From positions 59,544,642-59,608,641 of the forward strand of contig CM037777.1 in NCBI GenBank assembly GCA_021229015.1: a stretch of 64,000 nt of DNA. The letters are read 5' to 3'. This stretch comes from Solen grandis. Taxonomy: Eukaryota; Mollusca; Bivalvia; Adapedonta; Solenidae. The translations under genes and the position numbers were made by a program. This document shows, one piece after another, positions 22,359 to 34,000 of the stretch. Numbering within the stretch: the first letter of the stretch is position 1; each line of letters begins with the position of its first letter. The notes beneath the pieces were generated by a model that was given only the letters and a program-made list of their open reading frames with translations, had not been told where the DNA came from and ran no database searches.

Positions 22359-25300
22359 ATGGGGTCTTTAACAGAACAGATTAAACAAGCTGACAAGAAG
22401 CTTAAGCTTGCTATCACTGTGTTGACAGCGGCAGCTTTATTACAGCTGGCAGCTCATTTCACAAACTACTGGGAAGTTTTCGAATTTGGATATTCTCGAT
22501 ATAACCATGGACTATGGAGGGGATGCTCCTGTCATGACTCCTATTATGGTTTCGGCTATTCTATTCACAAGGGATGTCGCTGCTCCGCCTTAACTAGCGG
22601 TAAGTAAAAATAACGCTGAATGTTCACCGTTATCGATGGTAGAAACGAATGTTATTTGATATTTTAATATAATGATGGGTGATAACTGTAAGCCTATATC
22701 ATTTTGATCCATTGATCAGTTTTCAGCTCGGCTATTCGAAGAATATGAAAGCTTTTTCATGCAAATTAATTACTATCAACCTTATGTCTCAATAATCATT
22801 CATGCTTGAAAGTTTATGAATATGTTGGCAAGCATTATACTATCAAGTAAGTTAACTCTTGGCTGAATTTAATACAATTTACGGCCCCTTTTTAACTAAG
22901 AAAATTTGGTCAAAGATTTGCATGCAAGGTACTTCTTCAATCTTATATCTCAGTATCCATGCATGGGATTGATTTGAAACATCTATAATATGTTTAGTGT
23001 TATCATACTAACAAGGTAGGTATCTCTTGATGGAATGAATATATTGCAAATTATTGCCCCTTTTTAACTTGGAAATTTTAATTAAAGTTTTCTATGCAAG
23101 GAATTTCATGCTTACATTTCATTAACAATGCATGGGATTGATTTGAAACGACTTTAACATGTTCAGGGGTATCACACTATCAAGGTAGATAACTCTTGAT
23201 GAAATATATTGCAAATTATGGCCCCTTTTAACTTAGAAATTTAGTTAAAGTTTTGCATGCATGGTCTTTCAAGCTTATATCAGTAACCAGGCATGCACAG
23301 TGTTATTATTCTTATGTCTTAGTAAGAAGGCATGCACAGTGTTATTATTCTTATGTCTCAGTAATCAGGCATGCACAGTGTTATTATTCTTATGTCTCAG
23401 TAATCAGGCATGCACAGTGTTATTATTCTTATGTCTCAGTAATCAGGCATGCACAGTGTTATTATTCTTATGTCTCAGTAATCAGGCATGCACAGTGTTA
23501 TTATTCTTATGTCTCAGTAACTAGGCATGCACAGTGTTATTATTCTTATGTCTTAGTAACTAGGCATGCACAGTGTTGTTATGTTTATGTCTTAGTAACT
23601 AGGCATGCACAGTGTTATTATTCTTATGTCTCAGTAACTAGGCATGCACAGTGTTATTATGTTTATGTCTATGTCTTTATGCTTATGCCTCAGTAACAAG
23701 GCATGCACAGTGTTATTATGCTTATGTCTCAGTAACCAGGCATGCACAGTGTTGTTATTCTTATGTCTCAATAACCAGGCATACACAGTGTTTTTATGCT
23801 TATGTCTCAGTAACTAGGCATTTGGATTGATTTTAGATTTCATGAACATATTCAGGGGTATCAGACTATCAAGTTATATCATATTTGACTATTAATATTT
23901 ACAGGGCATGTGAAAGACAAGAATTGAAATAGATTTCATTCGTTTGAACTACAAGCATTTCGAATAGTCGAGCGTGCTGTCCTCTGTCAGTCTGATAGCT
24001 CTTGTTATAATCATTCTGAATGTTTAAAGCTGCTACCTCGGCAAGGACATACATGTATCGTTCTATATATCTACTACAAATTGAATCAAAGCGCACAATG
24101 CGCTGAAAGACTGTCGGCAAGATTCACATTTTGAACTAGCTATACATGTAATTCTAACTCCAGCGTTTAAGCAGGGTTGATCTGGATAGAGGCAAAGGTC
24201 ATATGCCAAATGACACGTTTTCCTGCAACTTTATTTACTAGTTTTAAGTCAGCAGAATTTGCCAGCAGTTTCTCAGTGACTGGAACGCTTTGATTTGTTC
24301 CATAATGTTCCATTCATAAATAATATACCTTACTCTACCGCTTCCATCAACTGAACACCCGTGAATATGCCCAAGAACAGTCAACTAACGTGAACCTAGT
24401 GACTGAATATAATCAAGAGGTCCACGTTTCATTATGCCGATATTCTGCTTCGCGTCAATGCTTTTGATAGAATTCATTATATAATCGATAGCTTATATTT
24501 GTTTGGTCATCCGGGGAACATGTTGATGCAAATATGCACTTTCCTTATTCTGTTATTGATTCTGACTTCATTGCTCGCTCCGCAAACTAAAGCAAAGCAG
24601 TTGTGCGGAGTGTTTCGTTTGTTTGTTAGGTTTTAACGTCCCACCGACAGTTTTTCAGTCATATGGAATGTGACAGACATACTGTTGTCTCACTGCGATA
24701 TACGTGACAAACATATGGCATGATACCACACTCAGTCACATTATCCTGACACTGGGTCAACTAATCCTGAAACCCCCTGATTACTAGGCAACAAACACAG
24801 CGGAAATATACCAGTTCCATTTATCATAACTTCCTGGAAAACGTTTCGAAGCCTTTTGACTATATAATGCAAACAAGTTATTCTAAAAAGAATATTTGGA
24901 TAAGATGTTTTATTATATTTCCAGTTCAGCCATGGTTGCATATTGTTCGGACGTGTGAGGTAATTGGGTTGATGGGCGTGGTTGCTTGTCTTTTACTGTC
25001 TGTGTCGTTGATCTCCAGAAATGTCAAGGTATTGAAGACCCTCGCTGTCTTGAGCATCCTTGGATCTGGTGAGATAATGATATGTTTAATCATAAATGTG
25101 TTGTACACGTGTGTGAGTGCGTTTGTATAGCTAACCTTGTGAGGTAGAAAGCTTGTACCTCGATTTGCATATTTCGGTTTCTGGGTCAGGGTAAGGGTTT
25201 GGGTTAGGTTTAGGGTTATTTATGTATGTAGCTTTTTATGTCTGGTTTGGTTTTGGGGCTGAAATGATGGTTAGTTTCAATGTTGAATTACATACCGATT

Positions 25301-25709
25301 GTATACCTCGTTAAATATGCTTCGCTATGACAAAAATTTTAGAAGCGAAAGCTTCTGAAGTCAGACAGTGGATTTTCTACATACAATCACATTACCGCCA
25401 CCTATCCATACATTTGCGTTGAAAATTAGTACCACTGGTTGTAGAAGTCAACATTGCAGTTTTGATAAAAGTTAGATATATTGCAGGATTTTGAACGCAT
25501 TTGGTATAATCACAAGTTCTGTGCAAATAAAACTGTAAAAGAAGCAAGTTTATAATTCAGTGTTCATCCGCAGTTTCATTCATTAACCTACCTATAAATA
25601 ATCTTATTTGCACCATAAAGTTGCGGCTGCGGAATTATCTCAGTTTGTAAGAGCGTCGTTCAGTATTTTGATCTTGCAAGGGTCGTGAGTTCCAGTCCAG
25701 CTGAGATCG

Positions 25710-25752
<43 letters not shown>

Positions 25753-26702
25753 GTAATACTTATTTAAAAAAAAAAAAATTCTTGGGTTATATATTTAGAT
25801 TATTTTAAATTGTAGTTTTTATACTTCCATTTTTTTTAATTATATGAAAGGGGGCAGTATGTTTAATGTAAGCCGTCAGTTAAAACCTTTTGTTTTTAAT
25901 CTTTTCTTGTTAGAGTCTCAAATGATGTAGTGTCTCTAGTCGCATCTGTATGTCACAACTTAGAAAGTATTTTAGGGATTGAGTTTATACTTTATACAAT
26001 GGTCAAACTTAACTTACCAAGAACGATAACTCTACGATGCTTCATCTCTATTACTTATTTGTATGGTGAAATTATGTTTTTCTAGAACAAATTTTAAAAA
26101 CTGTTGAAGGCATGGATATATGGAAATATGCAAAGTGATTTCTTTTAAGAACTTAAGACTTGTTTTTATTTTGTTTGTTTGTTGTTATTATATTTTTTTT
26201 TCACTTTTTATACTTACAATGTTTGTAAACTTACTGAGCTACTGATATTTTTTTATTATTATTATTATTATTAACATTATTATATCAGTCTTTACACATG
26301 AGAAGGATGTGAAGTGACAAAGAACAATAACTTTATCTTGTCCCATTTTCTTGCTTTTCTGTTAAAATTATTTCTGTCTGCAGCAAATTCATGAAGTATT
26401 CAAGGTATTGAGAGGATCAATACTAAAGAACCACTATTCCTTATCCAATTTTGTTTAATTTGACAGAGACCAATGAATAAAATAATCTATCTTACCTGCT
26501 GTTTTAATAAGATTTAACTTCCCTGATTTTTTTACGTGTATACCACAAAAAAATTTAGAGGGATTGACTTTATAATTCACACACTTTAACTTTCGCTTCT
26601 GACAGTGCTCTCAATGCTTTGATTATATACAGACCGAGGTACAAACTGTGATAGTGAGGTATGTGTCACACATGGGATACCTCGCAAAGATAATAATACA
26701 AG

Positions 26703-26740
<38 letters not shown>

Positions 26741-27433
26741 TGACTTTTGCCTACATGAGACAATGCCAAGTCACTAGTTTGAACAACAAGTGTCGATCGA
26801 GTGATTTTTTTTCTTGCGTGGTGGTGGTGTTGTTGTTTTCCTCTTCAAAACATCAAAGTTGAGGAAAAGAAACGACCACCGAATTACAGGCGGAGAGTAT
26901 CCGGAAAGCACAAAACCGCCGACTTACCGCCAGGCGTCCTGATATAAAACATTCAGGAGACAAACCAATATGCCATATTTTTTTTCTTCTCAGGGGTGAC
27001 ATCGACCGCTGGATATCTGGTATAATTATTCTCTATGTTCGTGAACCTATTTATCAAAAATTATAAATTAATACATACAGTACAATGGCTGTAATATTTG
27101 TGTTAAAAAAATTATCCGATGAAGAAATATTGCTCAAGCTTTGAAATTTTAATACGATGTTTTATTTTGCTCACAGGAATCTTAATCATAGCTGGTGTCA
27201 TATTGTATGCCATGAAAGTACACCCAAGACTCTATTACTCTTTCGGCCTGTGTTGTGGGGCCGGGGCACTGTGTCCTGTGGTGTGTATTTTGCTGCTTCT
27301 GACGAAGATCGGAGTGACTTCCCCTGGAACGAATGTGTCAAGCCAGCCTTTAACCCAGTATAGGGCAGGAGGGTATGTTGTTACACCACCAACCGCAAAC
27401 CATAATTTCCAGAATATGTCAAATGTCCAGTAA
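22359..27433 (+). CDS. Claudin/PMP22-like four-transmembrane protein, three exons, complete
   Basis: Exons 22359-22599, 24925-25068 and 27177-27433 join with matching phases into 213 codons, with GT-AG introns. The chosen start is MGSLTEQ; an in-frame ATG at 22284 would add 25 residues without a recognisable feature. Membrane segments lie at about residues 16-35, 91-110, 118-142 and 146-172. The first extracellular loop has the claudin signature: W38, G51-L52-W53 and a following Cys pair (C56 or C58 with C73 or C75). The short cytoplasmic tail is rich in Thr, Pro, Asn and Gln and ends NVQ, with no clear PDZ motif. Proteins of this type shape septate or tight junctions or act as membrane adaptors. 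The exact subfamily cannot be told; it is longer in loop 1 Cys content than classical claudins. Confidence 0.8.
22860..23275 (+). repeat. ~145-bp tandem repeat, about three copies, in claudin-like intron 1
   Basis: The phrases GCCCCTTTTTAACT, CATGCAAGG and GGGATTGATTTGAAAC recur at ~145-bp intervals. The last unit is interrupted by the 39-bp minisatellite and resumes at ~23822 (GGATTGATTTTAG). Confidence 0.75.
23279..23820 (+). repeat. 39-bp minisatellite, about 13 copies
   Basis: The unit begins GCATGCACAGTGTTATTATT and runs 39 bp to the next GCATGC. Thirteen copies can be counted, the outer ones more diverged (one reads CATACACAG). Because 39 is a multiple of three it creates long chance frames that are not genes. 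Confidence 0.95.
24619..24775 (-). mobile_element. SINE, inverted, diverged
   Basis: Reversed tail GTTTGTTTGTTAGG, then AACGTCCCACCGACAG and the reverse of the GGCATGATACCACA/TCAGGATAATGTG part. Lies in intron 1, ~150 bp before the second claudin-like exon. Confidence 0.8.
25185..25225 (+). repeat. Short telomere-like tract
   Basis: A degenerate run of GGTTTAGGG/GGGTTAGG text, about 40 bp. Interstitial (TTAGGG)-like sequence in intron 2 of the claudin-like gene. Confidence 0.45.
25630..25749 (+). repeat. tRNA-like remnant followed by (CT)n
   Basis: ATCTCAGTTTGTAAGAGCG followed ~45 bases later by GGTCGTGAGTTCCAGTCCAG resembles decayed A and B boxes of a tRNA or SINE head. It runs into a clean CT microsatellite at 25713-25749. 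Confidence 0.45.
26704..26739 (+). repeat. (GT)n microsatellite
   Basis: Eighteen GT units in claudin-like intron 2. Confidence 0.97.
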
Positions 27434-27660
27434 TCGGTCTGGACTCCGGACGTGTGGACATGAGAGTCGTGGATTCAATCCCCAGTTGTTTTAATGTTAA
27501 GATACTGTAAGATACAGGGTACAATATGTTTTATTGTAAATTAAGGCAACCGGTCCACAATACAGCGAAACATTATTTTATTTCTTTACAGTCCGTATGA
27601 TATTGCGACATTGCTTATTAGATTGTAATTTTCGACTCTTATTTCTTGAGTCAGGGAAAG

Positions 27661-27666
27661 AATAAA
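27661..27666 (+). terminator. Probable polyadenylation signal of the claudin-like gene
   Basis: AATAAA 228 bases after the stop codon, the first canonical hexamer downstream. Confidence 0.55.
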
Positions 27667-28138
27667 AATATTGTTCCTTGGTGTACGTATTAGATATTCA
27701 CGTGGTCTATTCCCCACGTGACCTTACGTAAATACCACGAACATCAATTGATGTATCTCCCATCTTTATGAATTGATCTTTATAAACTTTCCTTTCATAG
27801 AGGTTAGCCCATTGTATGTACATTTACATTGTACTTTTTTGGATAAAAAATACATATAATTTAAAATTAATTTAAAAATACATTCAAAGTGCCATTCTGT
27901 ATACAGTGTACGAGGTATATGAAATAATGATGAGCGATTGAATATTAGCATTAATTAACACAGGCGTTTAAATGAAACTAACACTCATTTATACTTGTGA
28001 TACGAAGCACGAATTCTCTCCCTTTTTAAGTGAAATGAGAGTAAAAGTCTCAGAAGTTTAAATATGTACTCAGATTAGTAACGAACATATAACAGCTGGA
28101 TATCAAGAACAAGGTCGATGTTTCGTGTATATAAACTA

Positions 28139-28489
28139 CAGTAAACCTCGCTTTAAGACCACTTCGAAACAGAGACCAACACGCTATTTTTCAACCAAAC
28201 AATTTATAAGTACTGTTCTGACAAATCGCTAAAACCACATCGCTATTAACCCTTAACCTGCTGAATTTCTCAAATGGACTTAGCCAGCACTTTTTTTTTT
28301 GGAACTGTCCATTATCAATTTTAGGGATAACAAGATGAAAACTTGTAGTTGGTCAGCCAACAGTAAAGAGCCAGGTCAGCCTGCACAGATGTGCTGGTGG
28401 CAAAGGTTAGCACTTCCGGTTCCAGCAGAGTAGGGGTTAAGACCATTTTCGCTGGAGCCAGCGGTAGCCTTCATAGCGGGGCTTTACTG
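28139..28489. mobile_element. pogo/Tigger-like non-autonomous element
   Basis: Starts CAGTAAACCTCGC after a TA and ends GCGGGGCTTTACTG. The ends are inverted with two or three mismatches, and the CAGTAAAACCTCG type is typical of pogo/Tigger elements. The 3' TA is lost. It is interrupted by a TTAA-type MITE at 28246-28440. Confidence 0.65.
28246..28440. mobile_element. TTAA-type MITE (piggyBac-like) nested in the pogo-like element
   Basis: Starts TTAACCCTTAACCTGCTG and ends CAGCAGAGTAGGGGTTAA. The TTAA at each end is the target duplication, and removing one copy with the insert rejoins the host text (CGCTATTAA with GACC). Length 195 bp, no coding capacity. Confidence 0.7.
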
Positions 28490-28914
28490 TCTGGTATTAC
28501 ATTGTTAAAATACTATTTCTAAATCACCATGTTCAATGTATTAGTACAGACTATTTATCGATAGTGCTTTACTCATAATTCATTTTGAATGTTTGTATAA
28601 CCTGAAGAAGCCGGTGTAAACAAATATTACTGCTGTTACTGTATATTTTTTCATCAAAACACATGAAAACTCGGATAAGTAAAACAACTTATTTTCTCAT
28701 TCATTATCAGGTAGGTAAAACGATTTTCAATACTAAGCAGAATAAATGATCTCTATAGCAACCACTGATTGGTGACTTGAAGCACGATTTTTTTTTTAAT
28801 AACATTTTATATGTTTACACCAAAATCTAAATGTTCTAGAATCATTCTATAATGATAAAAATATAAATGCTGCTTTTATAAAGTCATTCATCTCATATAT
28901 AATGTATAATGTAC

Positions 28915-28978
<64 letters not shown>

Positions 28979-31011
28979 TTCATTCGCTAAAATCCTTTAT
29001 TTATTTATTTTTTTTTTTTTTGTAACAAAATGTTTGCAAACCCCCATATATCTAGGACGGAGATAAGAACTGGGTCACTTTGATCTGAGTGACTGAAAAA
29101 AATAGGATAGACGTTTGTTTTCATTCATCTTTATGCTTATTTCACAATTCTTATATCTTCATATAGTTAATATATCATCTTTCATGTATATCAAATCATA
29201 TTCAAAATACATGATTTATATTGTAATTGTATATTTTAATATTTATTTCTCTATGTAGATAAGCTTGAAGAATTAGAAAAAAATAAAAATAAAACAAAAA
29301 TTACTTGTATGTTTTTAATTTCATTCCAAATGTTAAGCATTTGTATTTTTGCAAGACAGTTTATGATCTACTTTCTCCGGGTTTTATAAGTTACACTGTT
29401 TGTAGCTTTGAGGTATGGATTCATGCATCTCCTGCAATATTTATATCTCACCGATTGCCTTACAGTATTCTTTAGCATTTAAAAAAAATACACAACTTCA
29501 ACAGTAAAAATAAGTAAACATAACTTTATTTTATCATTTTTAAAATGGGAAAGCAACAGACTTAGCTCTTAAACTTATATAACTATATAATATAAAGTAA
29601 AGAAAATAGTGTATCATGTTTTTAACTCCTGGGAAATACAATCCAGTCATTTTGGGCCTTTTTATTTATTTTTTTATTTGTTTATTTTGAGATTATGACA
29701 GTTACAAGGGTGTATGAAAAATACAGGGGGTGTATGAAAAAAATACTCCACGAACACGTGACCTGTATTGAGCAATTACATAGCGAATTTTTTTTCGGAG
29801 GCGAGATATAAAATCATATCGACAAAACAACATGTCTTAAATATTTTGTGTTTTTCCAGGCATAGCTTTCTACCCTCGCTTTTGGCCTATTTCAAGATGA
29901 TGACGTATGACAGTGCCGATTGAATATTTTAAAGATTTTCATTGGTATATAGTATTCCTATAGCAACGCACCATTGTTTGTTGAGATGCAGCGCCGGAAA
30001 CCCACGAGCGCTCATTCGGTCACTGAAAGCCGTGGGTATCCGACGCTTGTTGAGATTACAACTTGCTGAAACATATACTTCGTATTCACGAAATTTTAAT
30101 TAAGTATTCAGACTGAATTATAGTTTCTTTTGGTAAATATAAAGACACCTCTCTTTGATGCACATTGAGACTTGTTTCGAGCCGAACTGGAAGATGGTAC
30201 TCGTTGTTCCAATGATGTTTACACCACCGATTGCGGTAGAAAACACGCTTTGTCGAATTTTTATCTAAATGCTCATTTTGACTTCCAAGAATAAAATGAT
30301 TCACAGATAATTATTTGCACATCATATATAACCGTTCTACATTTTCCATGACTCTATCCTAATCAACGCCACATATCTTTTTCAAAAGATATTTCTTGTT
30401 ATATATAGGGTTACTAATTGATCGATTGGTTATACATGTGTGATAGAGCTACTTCCTTGCCATGGTGCGCTATGAAGTTTCCGACTTGCATGCGTAAGGT
30501 TCTAGGTTCGATTCCAGCTCGGGCTGTAGGATTTTTACTTAGTTGCAAAATAAATAATTAAACGCAGCATATTATTTTCTCCCTATTTTGAATATTTGGT
30601 AATGTCTTCTTTTTCTAAAGATATCACATATTTTTTTATTCATTAGTATGCTATATGTAACTTTTGTTTATGTTTTTTGTTTTAAATGATATTTCGAAAA
30701 TTGATTTTTGGGTCCCAAGTCTGAAATATTCATGTATATATTTTCAATTCTTAAGAATATAAAGTTTTCACTAAATATTGTGATCGTGCCCCCCCAAAAA
30801 ATGTAATATTGGGTCACAGTAACTGGCAACTCTTAAGATTTTGATCGTCCTTTTCAAGTATTACTTTGATAAATCAAATAAATCCTTAATGTGACATCAT
30901 TGCATCATATACTATGTTCTCTCATAACTGCACTACCTGTCTCCGCCGCCAGTCTAACAAGGGAGATAATCGTGATTTCTGGTTTATACAACACCGGAAC
31001 TATTAAAAAGT
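28490..31011. other. Intergenic region between the claudin-like gene and RRM1
   Basis: No gene found. Holds a (TA)n run (28921-28977), long A/T-rich stretches, and near 30435-30530 a decayed tRNA-like piece with GGTTCGATTCCAG (B-box type). The last ~100 bp before RRM1 become GC-richer, as expected for a promoter. Confidence 0.55.
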
Positions 31012-31043
31012 CCGCGAAATTGATATTGTCCAAGATTTGGCGC
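31012..31043 (+). promoter_or_regulatory. E2F-type sites upstream of RRM1
   Basis: CCGCGAAA (31012-31019, the reverse of TTTCGCGG) and TTTGGCGC (31036-31043, exact TTTSSCGC match) lie 56-87 bp before the start codon. More E2F-like text follows in intron 1: TTTTTGCGCG (31211-31220) and TTTCGCGG (31238-31245). Ribonucleotide reductase genes are S-phase E2F targets in animals, so this fits. Binding is inferred. Confidence 0.65.
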
Positions 31044-31098
31044 GTTTTCTGAAGTTTGTGAAGAAAGGGAGGAAAAGACAGATTGTAAAATTGCCAAG

Positions 31099-34000
31099 AT
31101 GTTCGTGTTAAAAAGAGGTATGTGTCATACTCACATTAAATCTTAATATGCCGTCGTTATTTAAGAAGCTTTTTCATTAGTTTTCATTAACGGACTGCAG
31201 TGAATTTAGTTTTTTGCGCGAGCAATAAACCCGGGAATTTCGCGGATGTTAGGAATGAAAACTTATTTCTAATTGACCAAAAATGATTTTAATCAGAACT
31301 CATGAATTTAATTTTTTAAAGCATGGATGCATTTCTATATTTTACATTTTCTTTAATAATTTCTTATGTATATTTACTAAATTTATAAAAATAAATTTCA
31401 AAAACAGTTGAATCATTTTCTATCTCTTTTCGAGTCATTTTCTGTGTTGAGATATTCTTAGTTGTTTACCAGACATGTTCTTATATGCTTCAAGATGAGA
31501 ATATAATGAGGTAAGATTAATAGGTATATATATTTTTTTTAATGGGAAATCCTTTTTGTGTCTCCTGCTGTAAACAGAGGTGACACAAAGGGATCACTTT
31601 TTCTTCACGCTTCAGCAGGTGAGACACGCCTTCCAGACATCATTCTTGTTTTACATTGAAATTTAAAACACTGAAATTGATTCAAATAATGGAGAGTCGC
31701 AGGTTGTACCCAGTGTGGGGCTTGAAGCCACTGTCACCAGACCAGTTCTGCCCTGCGTTCAGTAATCGTTCAAAGTCCTTAACTTTAGTGATTGTACTGT
31801 AGCTCTAGATCGCAAGCATGGAACCAAATCCATAACATTTGTGAGCATTATGGTTAACTGAGCGCAAGGCAGTTGATGCATTTTCAGGCTGTGTTCATAC
31901 CTTCCCAAAAACATATGCTCTTATCTCACATTTTTGTAACGTGTTTGTGATGGAAGCTAGAGTTTTTTCTCTCTTCATTCCATGGATAAAAAGTTACAAT
32001 TCATTGTGACATGTCTTCTTACATATTTTCAGATGGGCGCAAGGAAAAGGTTATGTTTGACAAAATAACGAGCAGGATACAGAAACTGTGTTATGGCCTC
32101 AACTCCGACTTTGTTGATCCTGTAAGTGCATGAAGCTTATATAAATAATTCTTTAATTTTGTGACTACCCTAGGTTCAAGTTTCGGTTGTTTTATTAGAT
32201 CTACTAACAGTGCCCCAGCTAGCCTTAAATAGCTGGGCGCAGCGCCAGCTGCCCTTTTGCCACGCCCAGCATGTGCCCTTTTGTCGGCAAATTGCCCCTG
32301 TCCTTTTATCGGCATATGCCGCTTGTCATGTTAATCAAAAACTCCGGAAGTCACAGTACACAACTGAGTGTCTATCAGCGAATCCGTTGCTATGAGCAAC
32401 AGGTCATCATGGCTACCATTGCTGATGATTGTAGAGCAAATAAGTGAACACAAACCTACAACCCTTCAATAATGTTCATGACTCGTGTTAGTAAAAGTTG
32501 ATTCTACGGGACTGTTTTTGAATATGAAAAAGATAGCATAATTTGGCATAAATATTTGTAATATTTCAAATCTGGCATTCTGATTCGACACATTATCATA
32601 CTGTCATAATCTTTATCATTAATATTCAATTTAACTGCCTCTGACCGTTTTAATAGCATGTAAAAAGCATGCTTGAATATAACTTTGTTTACTTCCGGTA
32701 CGGCATGGTTGAAGAAACATGCACTGATAAATCTTCTTTACACCAATAAAAAAAAAGTCAAAAAGCTTTAGTATTTTAAAACATGAATGATTGATAAAAA
32801 AAATGTTAAATGCAGCTTTTACACCATTATTTGACATTAAGGCTGACTTTATACTTACAAAAATATGATCGTACTGAAGTGGGTGGGGTAATGCATTGAG
32901 AGAAAATTGGAAAAAAAAAAATATCATAAGATCTATTGAAAAAAAAATTGAATTTTCACATTTATATATCATAAAAGATCTAATAACTGTTATTTAAAAA
33001 AGAGTTGATGAAACTGAATGGTCTTGGAGATTAATTAAAATCAAATAATTTTCATGCAAAAAGATTTGAAACAGTTTTAATCTGAGTCTACACAACTACA
33101 CAAGCAACTTAATTAACTTAAAAAATGTTTTCTGTATTGTAAAAATCCTGTTTAATTGGAAAACATATCTTCATGTTTTAGTAAGTGTTTTAAAAAAAAT
33201 GTTTAAAAAAAATTAATTTGGAATCTGAAAAATATTAGAATTTAGAAATATTTTTTCCTTTAAATTGTATATACATCTGCCCTTTTTGGTGAATTTACCA
33301 TGCCTTTTTCATAATAATAATGTAATAGTATAGTCATCAATATGAAACCTCTTATATATATATATATGGTGTGCATTAATTAATGTACATATGAAAAAAT
33401 GGGGGATTTTCACAATATTCTGAGGGAAGAGTCTTAGATGCTCAATTTAATTGTTCTTTAAGCTGTATGAAATTGAAATGCCAGGTTCATATTTTTTCTA
33501 ATGGTATTATTTTTATTGATAACTTGAAATGAAGATTTGTAATCAATGAACGTTGATGCAAATTTGATTTTTAAAAATGCTGCACAAATATTTCAAAACA
33601 ACTGTTCAAATCTCCACATAAGAGGCTTTTATAGCTCACCTGAGCACTGTGCTCGGGTGAGCTTTTGTGATCCGTCGTCAACAATTGCTTGTGAACACTC
33701 TAGAGGCCACAGTTTTGGCCCAATCTTCATGAAACTTGGCCAGGATGTTTGTCTACATGATATCTCGGATGAGTTTGAAATTGGGTCATGTGGTGTCAAA
33801 AACTAGGTCACCAGGTCAGATCTTAGAAAAACCTTGTGAACACCTGAGGCACAGTTTTGGCCCATTTCATGAAATTGGCAGGATGTTTGTCTACATGATA
33901 TCTGATGAGTTAAAATTGGTCATTTGGGTAAAAACTAGGTCACCTGGTCAAATCTTAGAAAAACCTTGTGAACTCTCTAGAGGCCAGTTTTAGCCAGATC

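Noticed and set aside
23253..23696. A 147-codon repetitive open frame (and an overlapping 87-codon one)
   Set aside because: Both arise because the 39-bp minisatellite has a unit divisible by three. There is no start context or signal, and the array lies in an intron.
23279..23820. CRISPR-like regular repeats
   Set aside because: Units are head-to-tail with no unique spacers. Eukaryotic minisatellite.
30086..30304. A 72-codon minus-strand frame
   Set aside because: No domain, no splice or start context. Indistinguishable from chance in the RRM1 upstream region.
32631..32972. A 113-codon minus-strand frame as transposase of the element at 32208-34576
   Set aside because: Phe/Ile-rich composition from A/T runs and no DDE or BED-type signature.
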